Origin: CAYWRZ01 sp964460845
GTDB taxonomy: Bacteria; Bacteroidota; Bacteroidia; Flavobacteriales_D; UBA2798
Direction of reading: 5' to 3'
Length of the DNA stretch: 64,000 bases
NCBI GenBank assembly: GCA_964460845.1
Contig: CAYWRZ010000002.1
Span: 1-64,000, forward strand
Shown here: one piece after another, positions 33,071-41,106 of the stretch
Layout: each line of letters starts with the position of its first letter
How positions within the stretch are numbered: position 1 is the stretch's first letter
Program-made: the position numbers and the translations under genes
The notes under the pieces: model-generated
Told to the model about the DNA's origin: nothing
The model's input: only the letters and a program-made list of their open reading frames with translations
The model's database searches: none

Positions 33071-34400
33071 GTTCCTGTTGCTTTTTACGGCACTGTCGCT
33101 GGCCTCTTTAGCGCAGGCTCAGCAAAATATAGATCGCGTAGTGGCCGTAGTGGGCGATAAACCGGTGCTTTGGTCGGAACTCGAAACCCAACGTCTGCAA
33201 GCCGAACAGCAGGGTATCAACCTGGGGGCGAATCCTTACGGACAAATTCTGGATCAATTGCTGCTTCAATACCTTTTGCTCCATAATGCGGAGGTGGATA
33301 GTGTAAGCGTACCCGAGAATCAGGTCATGTCGGAGCTCGATGCCCGTATCCGGTATTTTGAAAATCAGATTGGCGGACGTAAAAAGCTGGAAGAGTTTTA
33401 CGGGAAAAGCATCGATCAGATCAAAGAAGAATTTCACGATGTGATTCAAGACAAGCTGACCTCGCAGGCGATGGAAAGTAAAATTGTGAGCGAAGTCAAA
33501 GTGACACCTTCCGATATTCGGCGTTTTTTTGAGAAAATTCCGGTGGACAGTCTGCCTTATATCAACTCACAGGTAGAAATAGGGCAGATTACCATTGTGC
33601 CCAAAGTGAGCGACGAAGATAAAAAAGCGGTTAGGGAAAAGCTGGAGAAAGTGCGGACGCAGATCATAAAAGGGGAAACCAGTTTTTGTCTCGAAGCCCT
33701 GTACTCGGAAGACCCCGGAACTAATTCTAAGTGCGGAGAATGGGATTTTGTGCGCCGGGGAACATTTGTACCCGAGTTCGATGCTATTGCTTTCCGCCTG
33801 AAAGACGGAGAATATTCGGAAGTGTTTGAAACGGATTACGGTTTCCATTTCATGCAGCTTATTCAGCGCCGTGGCGAAGAGTACAAAGGACGTCATATCC
33901 TGTATATTCCGAAAGTCAGCGCCATCCAGCTACGCGAAGCAGGGCAGAAGCTCGACAGCATTTCGACACAATTGGTAGAGGGTACCCTCTCCTTTGAAGA
34001 GGCGGTGCTGCTGTATTCGACCGACGAGGAAAGTAAGTTCAATCACGGTAAAATGATGAATCCTGCTACCGGCGATGCCCGCTTCGATATTGCCGAGCTC
34101 GATCCGCAACTGTTTATTACCATCGACCAGATGCAGGAGGGAGCCTTTTCCCGCCCTATCGCATTTCAGACCCCCGATGGCAAGCAGGGCTATCGTATTC
34201 TCAAGCTGATAAAAAGAACCAGTCCGCACCGTGCCAACCTGAACGACGATTATCAGATCATTGCCAACGCTGCCCAGCGCGATAAGGAACGTTTGGCGCT
34301 CGAAGGCTGGACGAAATACCGCATCGGTATCACCTATATTTGGATTTCGGAAGAATTCAGGGATTATGAGTACCGCTATCCCTGGGTGAAGACCCAATAA
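33057..34400 (+). CDS. SurA-type peptidyl-prolyl isomerase
   Basis: A 447-residue periplasmic chaperone. Signal peptide ending LASLAQAQ; SurA N-terminal domain (IDRVVAVVGDKPVLWSELETQ ... LLQYLLLHNAEVDSV); a parvulin domain at about 175-285 (VEIGQITIVPKVSDED ... KCGEWDFVRRGTFVPEFDAIAF ... TDYGFHFMQLIQRRG); and a second, less conserved parvulin-like part (YKGRHILYIPKVSAIQL ... MMNPATGDARFD). This is the SurA plan for outer-membrane protein folding. The start overlaps the preceding lipoprotein gene by 14 bases. Confidence 0.92.
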   Translation: MWKIKFLLLFTALSLASLAQAQQNIDRVVAVVGDKPVLWSELETQRLQAEQQGINLGANPYGQILDQLLLQYLLLHNAEVDSVSVPENQVMSELDARIRYFENQIGGRKKLEEFYGKSIDQIKEEFHDVIQDKLTSQAMESKIVSEVKVTPSDIRRFFEKIPVDSLPYINSQVEIGQITIVPKVSDEDKKAVREKLEKVRTQIIKGETSFCLEALYSEDPGTNSKCGEWDFVRRGTFVPEFDAIAFRLKDGEYSEVFETDYGFHFMQLIQRRGEEYKGRHILYIPKVSAIQLREAGQKLDSISTQLVEGTLSFEEAVLLYSTDEESKFNHGKMMNPATGDARFDIAELDPQLFITIDQMQEGAFSRPIAFQTPDGKQGYRILKLIKRTSPHRANLNDDYQIIANAAQRDKERLALEGWTKYRIGITYIWISEEFRDYEYRYPWVKTQ

Positions 34401-34411
34401 AATTTCTCCGT

Positions 34412-35029
34412 ATGCTGCGTTTACGATTTCTGCTTCTATGGATAGTGGTGGGTATTTTTTCCTGCCAGGGCAGCCTGAGCTCTACTACTGCCGAACCCGT
34501 ATCCGACCCCTTTGTAAAAAAGCTTTGTGAAGCCACCGTGCAGCAAACGAAGCAAAAGGTAACGTACGACGGTTCCTACTACCGCATCGATTACCCGGGA
34601 GGTGATGTACCCGAAAATATCGGCGTATGTACCGACGTAATTATTCGCGCTTATCGGAAAACAGGTTATGATTTGCAGCAGCTTATTCATGAAGACATGA
34701 AAAAAGCCAAAGCTGAATATGACCGTCGTCGCAAAAGCGCGCAGCTCGATCGCAATATAGATCATCGGCGTGTGCCCAACATACAGACGTTTCTGGAAAG
34801 AAAGGGAGCCAAAAAGCCCATTACCAGTAATGAAGCGGATTATTTACCCGGCGATATCGTATGCTGGGATATAGCGGCCGGACACATAGGACTGGTGGTA
34901 AACCATAAAGTGCCGGGCACCTCACGGTATATGATTGTGCACAATATTTGTTGCGGACCGCAGCTCGAAGATTTTCTTTTCAGGGCTACTATTGTCGGGC
35001 ATTACCGCTGGCATCCGCCTTTGCGTTAA
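34412..35029 (+). CDS. DUF1287 lipoprotein, amidase-like
   Basis: A 205-residue protein with a lipobox-like FSCQ (Cys18). The DUF1287 signature is visible: YDGSYYRIDYPGGDVPENIGVCTDVIIRAYR with Cys73, then NIDHRRVPNIQTFLERKG, YLPGDIVCWDIAAGHIGLVVNHK, and HNICCGPQLEDFLF. Cys73 and the His in GHIGLVV have the spacing of an NlpC/P60-like catalytic pair, so a cell-wall amidase role is plausible but unproven. Last gene of the guaB-parvulin unit (11-base gap). Its stop overlaps the stop of the convergent PqiA-like gene by 4 bases. Confidence 0.85.
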   Translation: MLRLRFLLLWIVVGIFSCQGSLSSTTAEPVSDPFVKKLCEATVQQTKQKVTYDGSYYRIDYPGGDVPENIGVCTDVIIRAYRKTGYDLQQLIHEDMKKAKAEYDRRRKSAQLDRNIDHRRVPNIQTFLERKGAKKPITSNEADYLPGDIVCWDIAAGHIGLVVNHKVPGTSRYMIVHNICCGPQLEDFLFRATIVGHYRWHPPLR

Positions 35030-35952
35030 GCGTCCTGTTTTACCTTTTCACCTTGTTTTTCCGCTTTTATAGCCCTTTCAATCAGGGGAAACGACAGCAT
35101 GGAAAGCAAACAGTAAGAAAGGAAAAAATAGAGTCCGGGCAGGGTAGAGCTTTCGGTATCTATACCGGTATTCAGGTTGTAGAACGAGAGAAATGCCAGG
35201 AATACCGCGACCACAAACACATCGGCCATACTCCATTTGCCTATCCAGGAAACGGTTTTTACCAGCCATTTTCGGTTTCTCAGCGGCCGGCTGATCAGCA
35301 TCAGCAGCGAAAGCGACACTTTAAATAGTGGAACTACTACGCTGAATAGCGTGATACATACGGCAATGATACCATTGCCACTTTGCAGGAGCATCTGTAC
35401 CAAATCGGATACCGATTTGTTTTGGTAATAAAAGTACATTCTGCCGTCGAATGTACGGCTCAGATCAATTTCGATACCGACGTAAGGTATTTCTGTTTTT
35501 ACCGGTATTTCGAGGTTGGCTTTAAAGGCTCCTATTTCCAGCATGGGGAAAAAAAGTCCGTTGACCAGGCACACAATAGCTACGGCGAGCATGGCTTGGG
35601 CAAAATAGCGGGCAAATTCGCCCCGCCAGCTAAATAACAGGGCTACGAGCGCTAAAAATAGCACAGCGCCCACTACCAATTGGTAAGCCCCTTGTAGGGC
35701 CAGATCGTAATTGCGCACCGAAGATTCGTGATGTTCTTCGGCCTTATGCAATGCCGCGCGGTAAGCCTTTTTACCGGGTAACCATTCGTCGATGTTGAGC
35801 AGCCTGTTTTTAAAATTAAGGGCTTCGGCATAGCGCGCCATTTCGCGCTGATAGGCTTTACCATGCTGAATAAACGCTACAGTGCTCCAGACCGAAAAAG
35901 TGAGAAATAAACTGAGTAAAAGCGTAAAAATCAGTGGATTAATGTTCTTCAT
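35026..35952 (-). CDS. PqiA-like multi-spanning membrane protein
   Basis: A 308-residue inner-membrane protein. An N-terminal membrane segment (about 7-27) is followed by a soluble charged stretch to about 85, then about four more segments. The second half has the PqiA core: VVVPLFKVSLSLLMLI and GKWSMADVFVVAVFLAFLSF. PqiA proteins work in lipid transport or envelope stress with MCE proteins, but no pqiB/pqiC partner is here, and the cysteine pairs of E. coli PqiA are absent. It begins 9 bases after siaC, so it is most likely the third gene of a siaB-siaC transcript. Confidence 0.8.
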   Translation of the reverse strand: MKNINPLIFTLLLSLFLTFSVWSTVAFIQHGKAYQREMARYAEALNFKNRLLNIDEWLPGKKAYRAALHKAEEHHESSVRNYDLALQGAYQLVVGAVLFLALVALLFSWRGEFARYFAQAMLAVAIVCLVNGLFFPMLEIGAFKANLEIPVKTEIPYVGIEIDLSRTFDGRMYFYYQNKSVSDLVQMLLQSGNGIIAVCITLFSVVVPLFKVSLSLLMLISRPLRNRKWLVKTVSWIGKWSMADVFVVAVFLAFLSFYNLNTGIDTESSTLPGLYFFLSYCLLSMLSFPLIERAIKAEKQGEKVKQDA

Positions 35953-35961
35953 GTTTATTCG

Positions 35962-36342
35962 TTATTCCAGTTCCGACACCTCAATCATTTTAAAAGGAAT
36001 ACGCACAATAGCCTCGTAATCCTGCCCGGCTTCCAGCATATCCTCATCGTCTTGTTCGTAATACCATTTTATCAGCAGCTCCGATTCGCGTATTCTTTCG
36101 AGCTTTTTCAACATATCGAGCAGGCATTTGGAAGAGCTGGTATTGAAGTACTCCAGCTTGATGTTAAATTCTGTACGCGATACCGGCGATTTTGAATAGG
36201 CTTCTATCCAGTCGAGCAGAGGCTTGTAAAATTCGATCGAGTTTTCGGGGATCGAACGACCTTTGAGCTCGAGAAATCCACGTTCTTTATTTAATTCAAC
36301 CGCCGGGGTTTTTGGGGTGCTTTTGAGCAAAATATTTTCCAT
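35962..36342 (-). CDS. siaC: SiaC-family phosphoprotein (DUF1987)
   Basis: A 126-residue cytosolic protein of the partner-switch type. It shows the family landmarks LKGRSIPENSIEFYKPLLDWIEAY, KLEYFNTSSSKCLLDMLKKLE and IKWYYEQDDEDMLEAGQDYEAI. The phosphorylatable residue falls at Thr68 in YFNTSSSK, the same number as in Pseudomonas aeruginosa SiaC. In that system the unphosphorylated protein activates the diguanylate cyclase SiaD, and SiaB phosphorylates it. It is 14 bases downstream of siaB, but no SiaA phosphatase or GGDEF cyclase is in the window, so its partner is unknown. Confidence 0.88.
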   Translation of the reverse strand: MENILLKSTPKTPAVELNKERGFLELKGRSIPENSIEFYKPLLDWIEAYSKSPVSRTEFNIKLEYFNTSSSKCLLDMLKKLERIRESELLIKWYYEQDDEDMLEAGQDYEAIVRIPFKMIEVSELE

Positions 36343-36356
36343 ACCGGTAGATTTTT

Positions 36357-36899
36357 TCAGGAAGTGATTTTTACATGGAGTGAAAAAAAAGAATGTCGCT
36401 GATCGGCAGGTAAGAAGCGGTATTCCAGTTTTTGGCCCGATTTGCGGGCAATATCAATAATGCCGAGTCCGCCTCCGCCTTTGAAAGAAACCTGTCCGTT
36501 ATTCAGTACCGAGCGGTGATGTTTCCTGAGCTGATCGCGGTTCATGCCGTTTACTTCGTCAATTTGCTGCCTTAACAGTTGTACATTTTCGGAAGGAATG
36601 AAGTTGCCGGTGAGAATAAAGTAGTGCGCTTCTTTTTTTCCGATCATAAAAATGCCCGATCCTGCCGTGGGATTCAGCGAAGCGGGTAATTCGGAATCTA
36701 TATGCTGATAAAGGTTCTGTAAACACTCCACCAATACGTTGAACACTTTCTTCTTTACCCTGACCGGGGTTTCGTGTGCCAGCTTCGACTCTACAATGTG
36801 CAGCATACCGGTAAGCAGCTCAGGCGTAAAAGAGCCTTTGAACGAAAGCATGACCTGATCCTGTTCCAACTGGCGGTATAGTGCGTAGATATCTGGCAT
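36357..36899 (-). CDS. siaB: SiaB-family protein kinase
   Basis: A 180-residue protein related to the anti-sigma-factor-like kinase SiaB, of the histidine-kinase ATPase fold. Features: VKKKVFNVLVECLQNLYQH (the N-box helix with Glu and Asn), GIFMIGKKEAHYFILTGN, and the glycine-rich SFKGGGGLGIIDIARKSGQ ATP-lid. It should phosphorylate SiaC on Thr68. First gene of the siaB-siaC-PqiA-like unit; divergent from the subtilase gene across a 301-base gap. Confidence 0.86.
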   Translation of the reverse strand: MPDIYALYRQLEQDQVMLSFKGSFTPELLTGMLHIVESKLAHETPVRVKKKVFNVLVECLQNLYQHIDSELPASLNPTAGSGIFMIGKKEAHYFILTGNFIPSENVQLLRQQIDEVNGMNRDQLRKHHRSVLNNGQVSFKGGGGLGIIDIARKSGQKLEYRFLPADQRHSFFSLHVKITS

Positions 36900-37200
36900 A
36901 AGAGACGGTGCGCTACTTGTATATTTAATAGTTTAAAAATGAGAACGTTCCTTTTTATCCGGAAAGTAATCTGATTTTTTATATCCCTTCAATACAAGTT
37001 AAAAATAAGGAATTTAAAAGTATAAGCAGATCGCAGGAGCGAAAATCGTACGGCCAAATTACAAGCTTGAAAAAATATTTTTTTCAGGTGTCCATTCTTT
37101 ATGCGATTCATTTTCACTAACTTTTCTTTTTGTTTTTGCCAATTCACGCGATGGCTTACATTTCGCTCATCCGTACGGAGCGAATCTTTATCTTTAACAC
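36900..37200. other. Divergent intergenic region of 301 bases
   Basis: No gene is seen. The region is AT-rich in its middle (36960-37090) and must hold promoters for siaB to the left and the subtilase to the right; one candidate for the latter is listed at 37135-37164. Confidence 0.6.
37135..37164 (+). promoter_or_regulatory. Possible promoter of the T9SS subtilase
   Basis: TTTG (37135-37138), an 18-base spacer, TACATTTC (37157-37164), one base off TAnnTTTG. The 14-base string CTTACATTTCGCTC also occurs near 1252, ahead of the aminopeptidase gene. Confidence 0.4.
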
Positions 37201-39777
37201 ATGACAGGGAGAATTTTTATGCTGGTCTTACTGCTGGGATGCCTGGGTAATTCCGGTTTTGCACAGGCTGTAATGCCTTTTGAATTAAAAGCGTATTTGC
37301 AGGAGTCGGGGCGAACGGAGCAGTCGGTACACCTCTTTCTGAAGGGCGACGGCGCGCAGATCAAAAGCTGGCTCGATGCGCGGGGAGGAGTGTTTCGCTA
37401 TACTGCCGGAAATACACACGTGGTATGGGTATCGCCCGGCCTGATCCCCGAGTTGCTCGCGCAGCATTTTGTGCGTTCAGCCGGCTTCAGGCTGCACGAA
37501 GGTGTTGCTTTGAACGATACCATGCGGGTACGTAACAATATAGATTCTGTACATGCCGGTTACGCGGCTCTTCATCGTGCTTATACGGGTAAGGGAGTAG
37601 TGGTGGGCATTATCGATACCGGAGTGGATTTTCTTCATCCTGATTTTCTCGATTCGGCCGGTAATACACGTGTATTGGCGGTATGGGATCAAAGTCTTCC
37701 CTCCGATCCGCAGCTTACTCCTGCGCTTTACGGATACGGACAAGCCTGGGATAGCACCGCCATTCGTAACGGGCAATGTACGCAGGCCGACTATGCGGCG
37801 CACGGTACTACCGTGGCCGGCTGTGCCGCAGGTAACGGTAACGCTACCGGTACACATAAAGGAGTAGCACCCGATGCCTCGCTGGTGGTGGTCAAAACGC
37901 ATTTCGGGTTGCCCAATTGGACCGCTACGGTAGCCGATGCAGTCGATTATATTTACAGGATAGCCGATTCGCTCGGTATGCCCTGTGTGATTAATGCCAG
38001 TGTGGGTACTTACCTGGGCTCGCACGACGGACGCGATCCCGCCGCCCGTTATATAGACAGTCTTATTCGTGAAAAACCCGGTCGCCTGATGGTTTGTGCG
38101 GCTGGTAACTCCGGCAATTGGGGCAATTATCACCTTTCGTATCCCGTAACCAGCGATACCAGCTTTACCTGGTTTTCCTATTTGCCGGCGGGGCAGGGCG
38201 TTTTGCCGTACGACGCGGTATTTTTCGAGGCATGGGCCGATACCGCTGCCTTTAATCAGGTGCATATCGCAGTAGGAGCCGATTCCGATAGCCCCTATAG
38301 CTTTCGCGGAAGAACAGAGTTTTACCGGGTCGCCGATTTTCTGAATACGATCCATACCGATACCATTCGCAACAATGGAAATATCCTCGCGATAGTTGAT
38401 TTTTATGCCGAGTTGCAGGATGATTTATACCTTCTTCAAGTACACCTTAAAGAACCCGATTCGAGCCAATACCGTTTTCGTTTTATGACCACAGGGCAGG
38501 GTACCTTCGACATTTGGTCCACTCCCACACTGGGGTACTCGGCCATGTTTTCCGCCGGTCTTCCTTCTGTCGCACAATTTCCCGACATGGTAAATTACCG
38601 GACTCCCGATTCCAGCAAGATACTCGTCAGCTCCTTTACCTGTCTCGAATCTGTAATTACAGTAGGGAATTATCACAATTACGTAAGCTATACCGATTAT
38701 GCAGGTAATGTGCAGACTTTACCCGGCACTACCGGACAAATCTCTATTAATTCGAGCCGTGGGCCTACGCGCGATAATCGTCTCAAACCCGAAATATCAG
38801 CCAGCGGCGATCTGACAATGAGTGCCGGACCGCTCGCTTCACTGGCCTATATGCAGGTAAATGAACCCTGGAAGCTATCGCCCGACGGGATGCACATGCG
38901 TAACGGAGGTACCTCGATGGCTTCGCCTGTAGTAGCGGGAATAGGAGCGCTCCTGCTGGAGAAATGCCCGCAAAGCACATGGGCCGATTTTAGGCAGCAC
39001 CTGATTGCTTCGGCAAAAAAAGATGTGTTTACAGGTCCCGATCCTTCTATTTCGTATGGTTATGGCAAAACGGACGCTTTCCGGATGCTTCTCGAAACAC
39101 ACTACACTCCACTTATTACCGGCGAGGTCAGTATTTGCGAAGGAGCGCAAACAACCCTGGCAGTGAGTGGCAGCTATAGCTCTTACCTGTGGAATACCGG
39201 CGATACTACTTCGTCTATTGTAACCGCTTTGGCAGGTATTTATACCGTAGAAACCGTAAATCAGGCCGGATGTACAAGCGAAGTGGCCGAGGTTTCGGTG
39301 CAGGTACATCCGCTTCCTGCACGACCGGCTATCGATGGTTCGGCGGCTCCGGTGCTCAGCACCCCTGCTGTGGCAGCGGCCTATCAATGGTTTGCCGATA
39401 ATCAGCCTATTTCGGGCGCACAGCAGCACACTTATACGGTCACATCTGCGGCATATTATCAGGTGAGCATAACCGATACGAACACTTGCAGTAACATTTC
39501 CGATTCGCTTTGGGTAAATGTATCGGCAATCGGAGAGCAGGAAGGGAGCGGGGGAGCTTTGTTGTTTCCCAATCCTTCTTCGGGTGTGTTTTATCTACAA
39601 TTACCGGGTGAACAAAGCGGAGTGCTGCAAGTGTACAACCTTCAGGGGCAGCTTGTCGCCACGCGGCATTTTACGCGTTCGGCTTTAATCGATTGGGATC
39701 CGGGGCTTGAGTCGGGCACTTACCTGTTGAAAGTCAATACTGGTGAGGCGGCGTATGTACTGCGGCTTGTGCGATAG
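37201..39777 (+). CDS. Secreted subtilisin-like serine protease with T9SS domain
   Basis: An 858-residue S8 family protease. Signal peptide MTGRIFMLVLLLGCLGNSGFA. The catalytic triad is complete: Asp139 (VGIIDTGVDF), His201 (HGTTVAGCAAGN) and Ser572 (GGTSMASPVVAG), with the oxyanion Asn in MVCAAGNSG. A large insertion of about 200 residues sits between the oxyanion Asn and Ser. After the protease come Ig-like/PKD-like segments (SICEGAQTTLAVSGS, and a QQHTYTVTS repeat) and a C-terminal type IX sorting domain (LLFPNPSSGVFYLQL ... SGTYLLKVN). It should be displayed on or released from the cell surface. Single gene with a divergent neighbour. Confidence 0.94.
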   Translation: MTGRIFMLVLLLGCLGNSGFAQAVMPFELKAYLQESGRTEQSVHLFLKGDGAQIKSWLDARGGVFRYTAGNTHVVWVSPGLIPELLAQHFVRSAGFRLHEGVALNDTMRVRNNIDSVHAGYAALHRAYTGKGVVVGIIDTGVDFLHPDFLDSAGNTRVLAVWDQSLPSDPQLTPALYGYGQAWDSTAIRNGQCTQADYAAHGTTVAGCAAGNGNATGTHKGVAPDASLVVVKTHFGLPNWTATVADAVDYIYRIADSLGMPCVINASVGTYLGSHDGRDPAARYIDSLIREKPGRLMVCAAGNSGNWGNYHLSYPVTSDTSFTWFSYLPAGQGVLPYDAVFFEAWADTAAFNQVHIAVGADSDSPYSFRGRTEFYRVADFLNTIHTDTIRNNGNILAIVDFYAELQDDLYLLQVHLKEPDSSQYRFRFMTTGQGTFDIWSTPTLGYSAMFSAGLPSVAQFPDMVNYRTPDSSKILVSSFTCLESVITVGNYHNYVSYTDYAGNVQTLPGTTGQISINSSRGPTRDNRLKPEISASGDLTMSAGPLASLAYMQVNEPWKLSPDGMHMRNGGTSMASPVVAGIGALLLEKCPQSTWADFRQHLIASAKKDVFTGPDPSISYGYGKTDAFRMLLETHYTPLITGEVSICEGAQTTLAVSGSYSSYLWNTGDTTSSIVTALAGIYTVETVNQAGCTSEVAEVSVQVHPLPARPAIDGSAAPVLSTPAVAAAYQWFADNQPISGAQQHTYTVTSAAYYQVSITDTNTCSNISDSLWVNVSAIGEQEGSGGALLFPNPSSGVFYLQLPGEQSGVLQVYNLQGQLVATRHFTRSALIDWDPGLESGTYLLKVNTGEAAYVLRLVR

Positions 39778-39831
39778 CGTATAGCAGGCCATGCATGGGC
39801 TTGTAGGTAAAGCAACAGAAAAGATGTGAAA

Positions 39832-39861
39832 GAAAAAACCGCTCCTGTAAAGAAGCGGTTT
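39832..39861 (-). terminator. Rho-independent terminator of ilvE
   Basis: On the minus strand AAACCGCT pairs with AGCGGTTT around about 10 bases (plus coordinates 39854-39861 and 39836-39843) and ends in TTTTTTC. It lies 50 bases past the ilvE stop. It may also serve the convergent subtilase gene. Confidence 0.7.
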
Positions 39862-39910
39862 ATCAAAAAAGAGTTTCGTTTTCGGGAAACCGATATAACA
39901 ACGGAGGAGG

Positions 39911-40990
39911 TTAGCAGACGCGCTGTATCCAGTTGTGTTTATCTTCGATAAGGCCACGACGCAGTAGCTCAAGGTGCTCGCTCACCTTATTGGAGAAAAC
40001 GCGGGTTTCGATATCGGGCAGCTCGTAGCGTTTGTTACGGTAACCGATAAGCTTGATGTGGGCGATGGTCGCAGCGGTACCTGTTCCGAAGGCTTCGGTC
40101 AGCGTGCCTTTTTTGAGTGCGCTGATCACTTCGTCCACGTGGATGCTGGTTTCTTCCACATTTAAACCCCAGTCGCGGGCGAGTGTGAGCACACTGCTCC
40201 GGGTAATACCGGGTAGAATAGTGCCGCTTGTGGGAGGAGTAAGCAGCTTGTCGCCAATCATGAACATGATGTTCATGGTACCCGACTCCTCAATGTATTT
40301 GTGTTCTTTGGCATCGGTCCATACTAATTGGTGATAGCCTTCCTGCTGTCCCATACGGGCAGGGTAAAGCGCGCCGCCATAATTTCCGGCGGCCTTCGCT
40401 CTTCCTACACCACCCTCAAAAGCGCGGCTGTACACCGTCTCGATTTTCACCTTTACCGGCTCCGAATAATAAGCCGATACCGGACAGGTAAAGATCATAA
40501 AACGGTAGGTTTCAGAAGGTTTAACGCCAATATATTCGTCGGTAGCAAACATAAACGGACGAATATAAAGTGAGGCACCCGCCTGTGAAGGAATCCAATC
40601 GCGGTCAAGTTTGATGAGCTCTGTCAGTGCTTCCATAAAGATGGCTTTGGGAAGCTGGGGCATACACATACGTTCGGCCGAGCTGTTCAATCGCTTGAAG
40701 TTTTCTTCCGGACGGAACAGGTAAACCTCACCTTTGTCGTTTTTGTAGGCTTTCATTCCCTCAAAAATGGCTTGCCCGTAGTGAAGCGCATGCGTAGCCG
40801 GACTCATGGGGATAGGCTGGTAAGGACTGATAACCGGGTTTTGCCATTGACCGTTTACATAGTCTATACTGAACATGTGGTCGGCAAACTGACGGCCGAA
40901 AATGATATTGTTAAAATCGACTTCGTGGATTCTTGATTTTGGGGACTTCTCAATACGGATGGAAGATTGGGCGGTTTGTTCTGCAAACAT
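39911..40990 (-). CDS. ilvE: Branched-chain amino acid aminotransferase
   Basis: A PLP enzyme that interconverts Leu, Ile and Val with their 2-oxo acids. The 359 residues fit the long class IV type (about 355). Features: ALHYGQAIFEGMKAYKNDKG, the PLP lysine in GRAKAAGNYGGALYPAR, EESGTMNIMFM, ILPGITRSSVLTLARDWGL and EAFGTGTAATI. A clear purine-rich AGGAGAA ribosome site lies 6 bases ahead of the ATG (40997-41003), unusual in this phylum. Divergent from recQ. Confidence 0.95.
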   Translation of the reverse strand: MFAEQTAQSSIRIEKSPKSRIHEVDFNNIIFGRQFADHMFSIDYVNGQWQNPVISPYQPIPMSPATHALHYGQAIFEGMKAYKNDKGEVYLFRPEENFKRLNSSAERMCMPQLPKAIFMEALTELIKLDRDWIPSQAGASLYIRPFMFATDEYIGVKPSETYRFMIFTCPVSAYYSEPVKVKIETVYSRAFEGGVGRAKAAGNYGGALYPARMGQQEGYHQLVWTDAKEHKYIEESGTMNIMFMIGDKLLTPPTSGTILPGITRSSVLTLARDWGLNVEETSIHVDEVISALKKGTLTEAFGTGTAATIAHIKLIGYRNKRYELPDIETRVFSNKVSEHLELLRRGLIEDKHNWIQRVC

Positions 40991-41078
40991 TTATCGTTCT
41001 CCTGTTTAAATTCAACACTTCACGAATATAAGGATTTTGAGCCGGGGACTAAAGAAAAACATAGCGTGCGGAAATTTT

Positions 41079-41086
41079 TAACTTTG
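41079..41086 (+). promoter_or_regulatory. -7 box of recQ
   Basis: TAACTTTG matches TAnnTTTG and is 20 bases before the recQ ATG. No TTTG at the standard spacing is seen. Confidence 0.45.
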
Positions 41087-41106
41087 AAAAAACAGCCGTT
41101 TAACGG

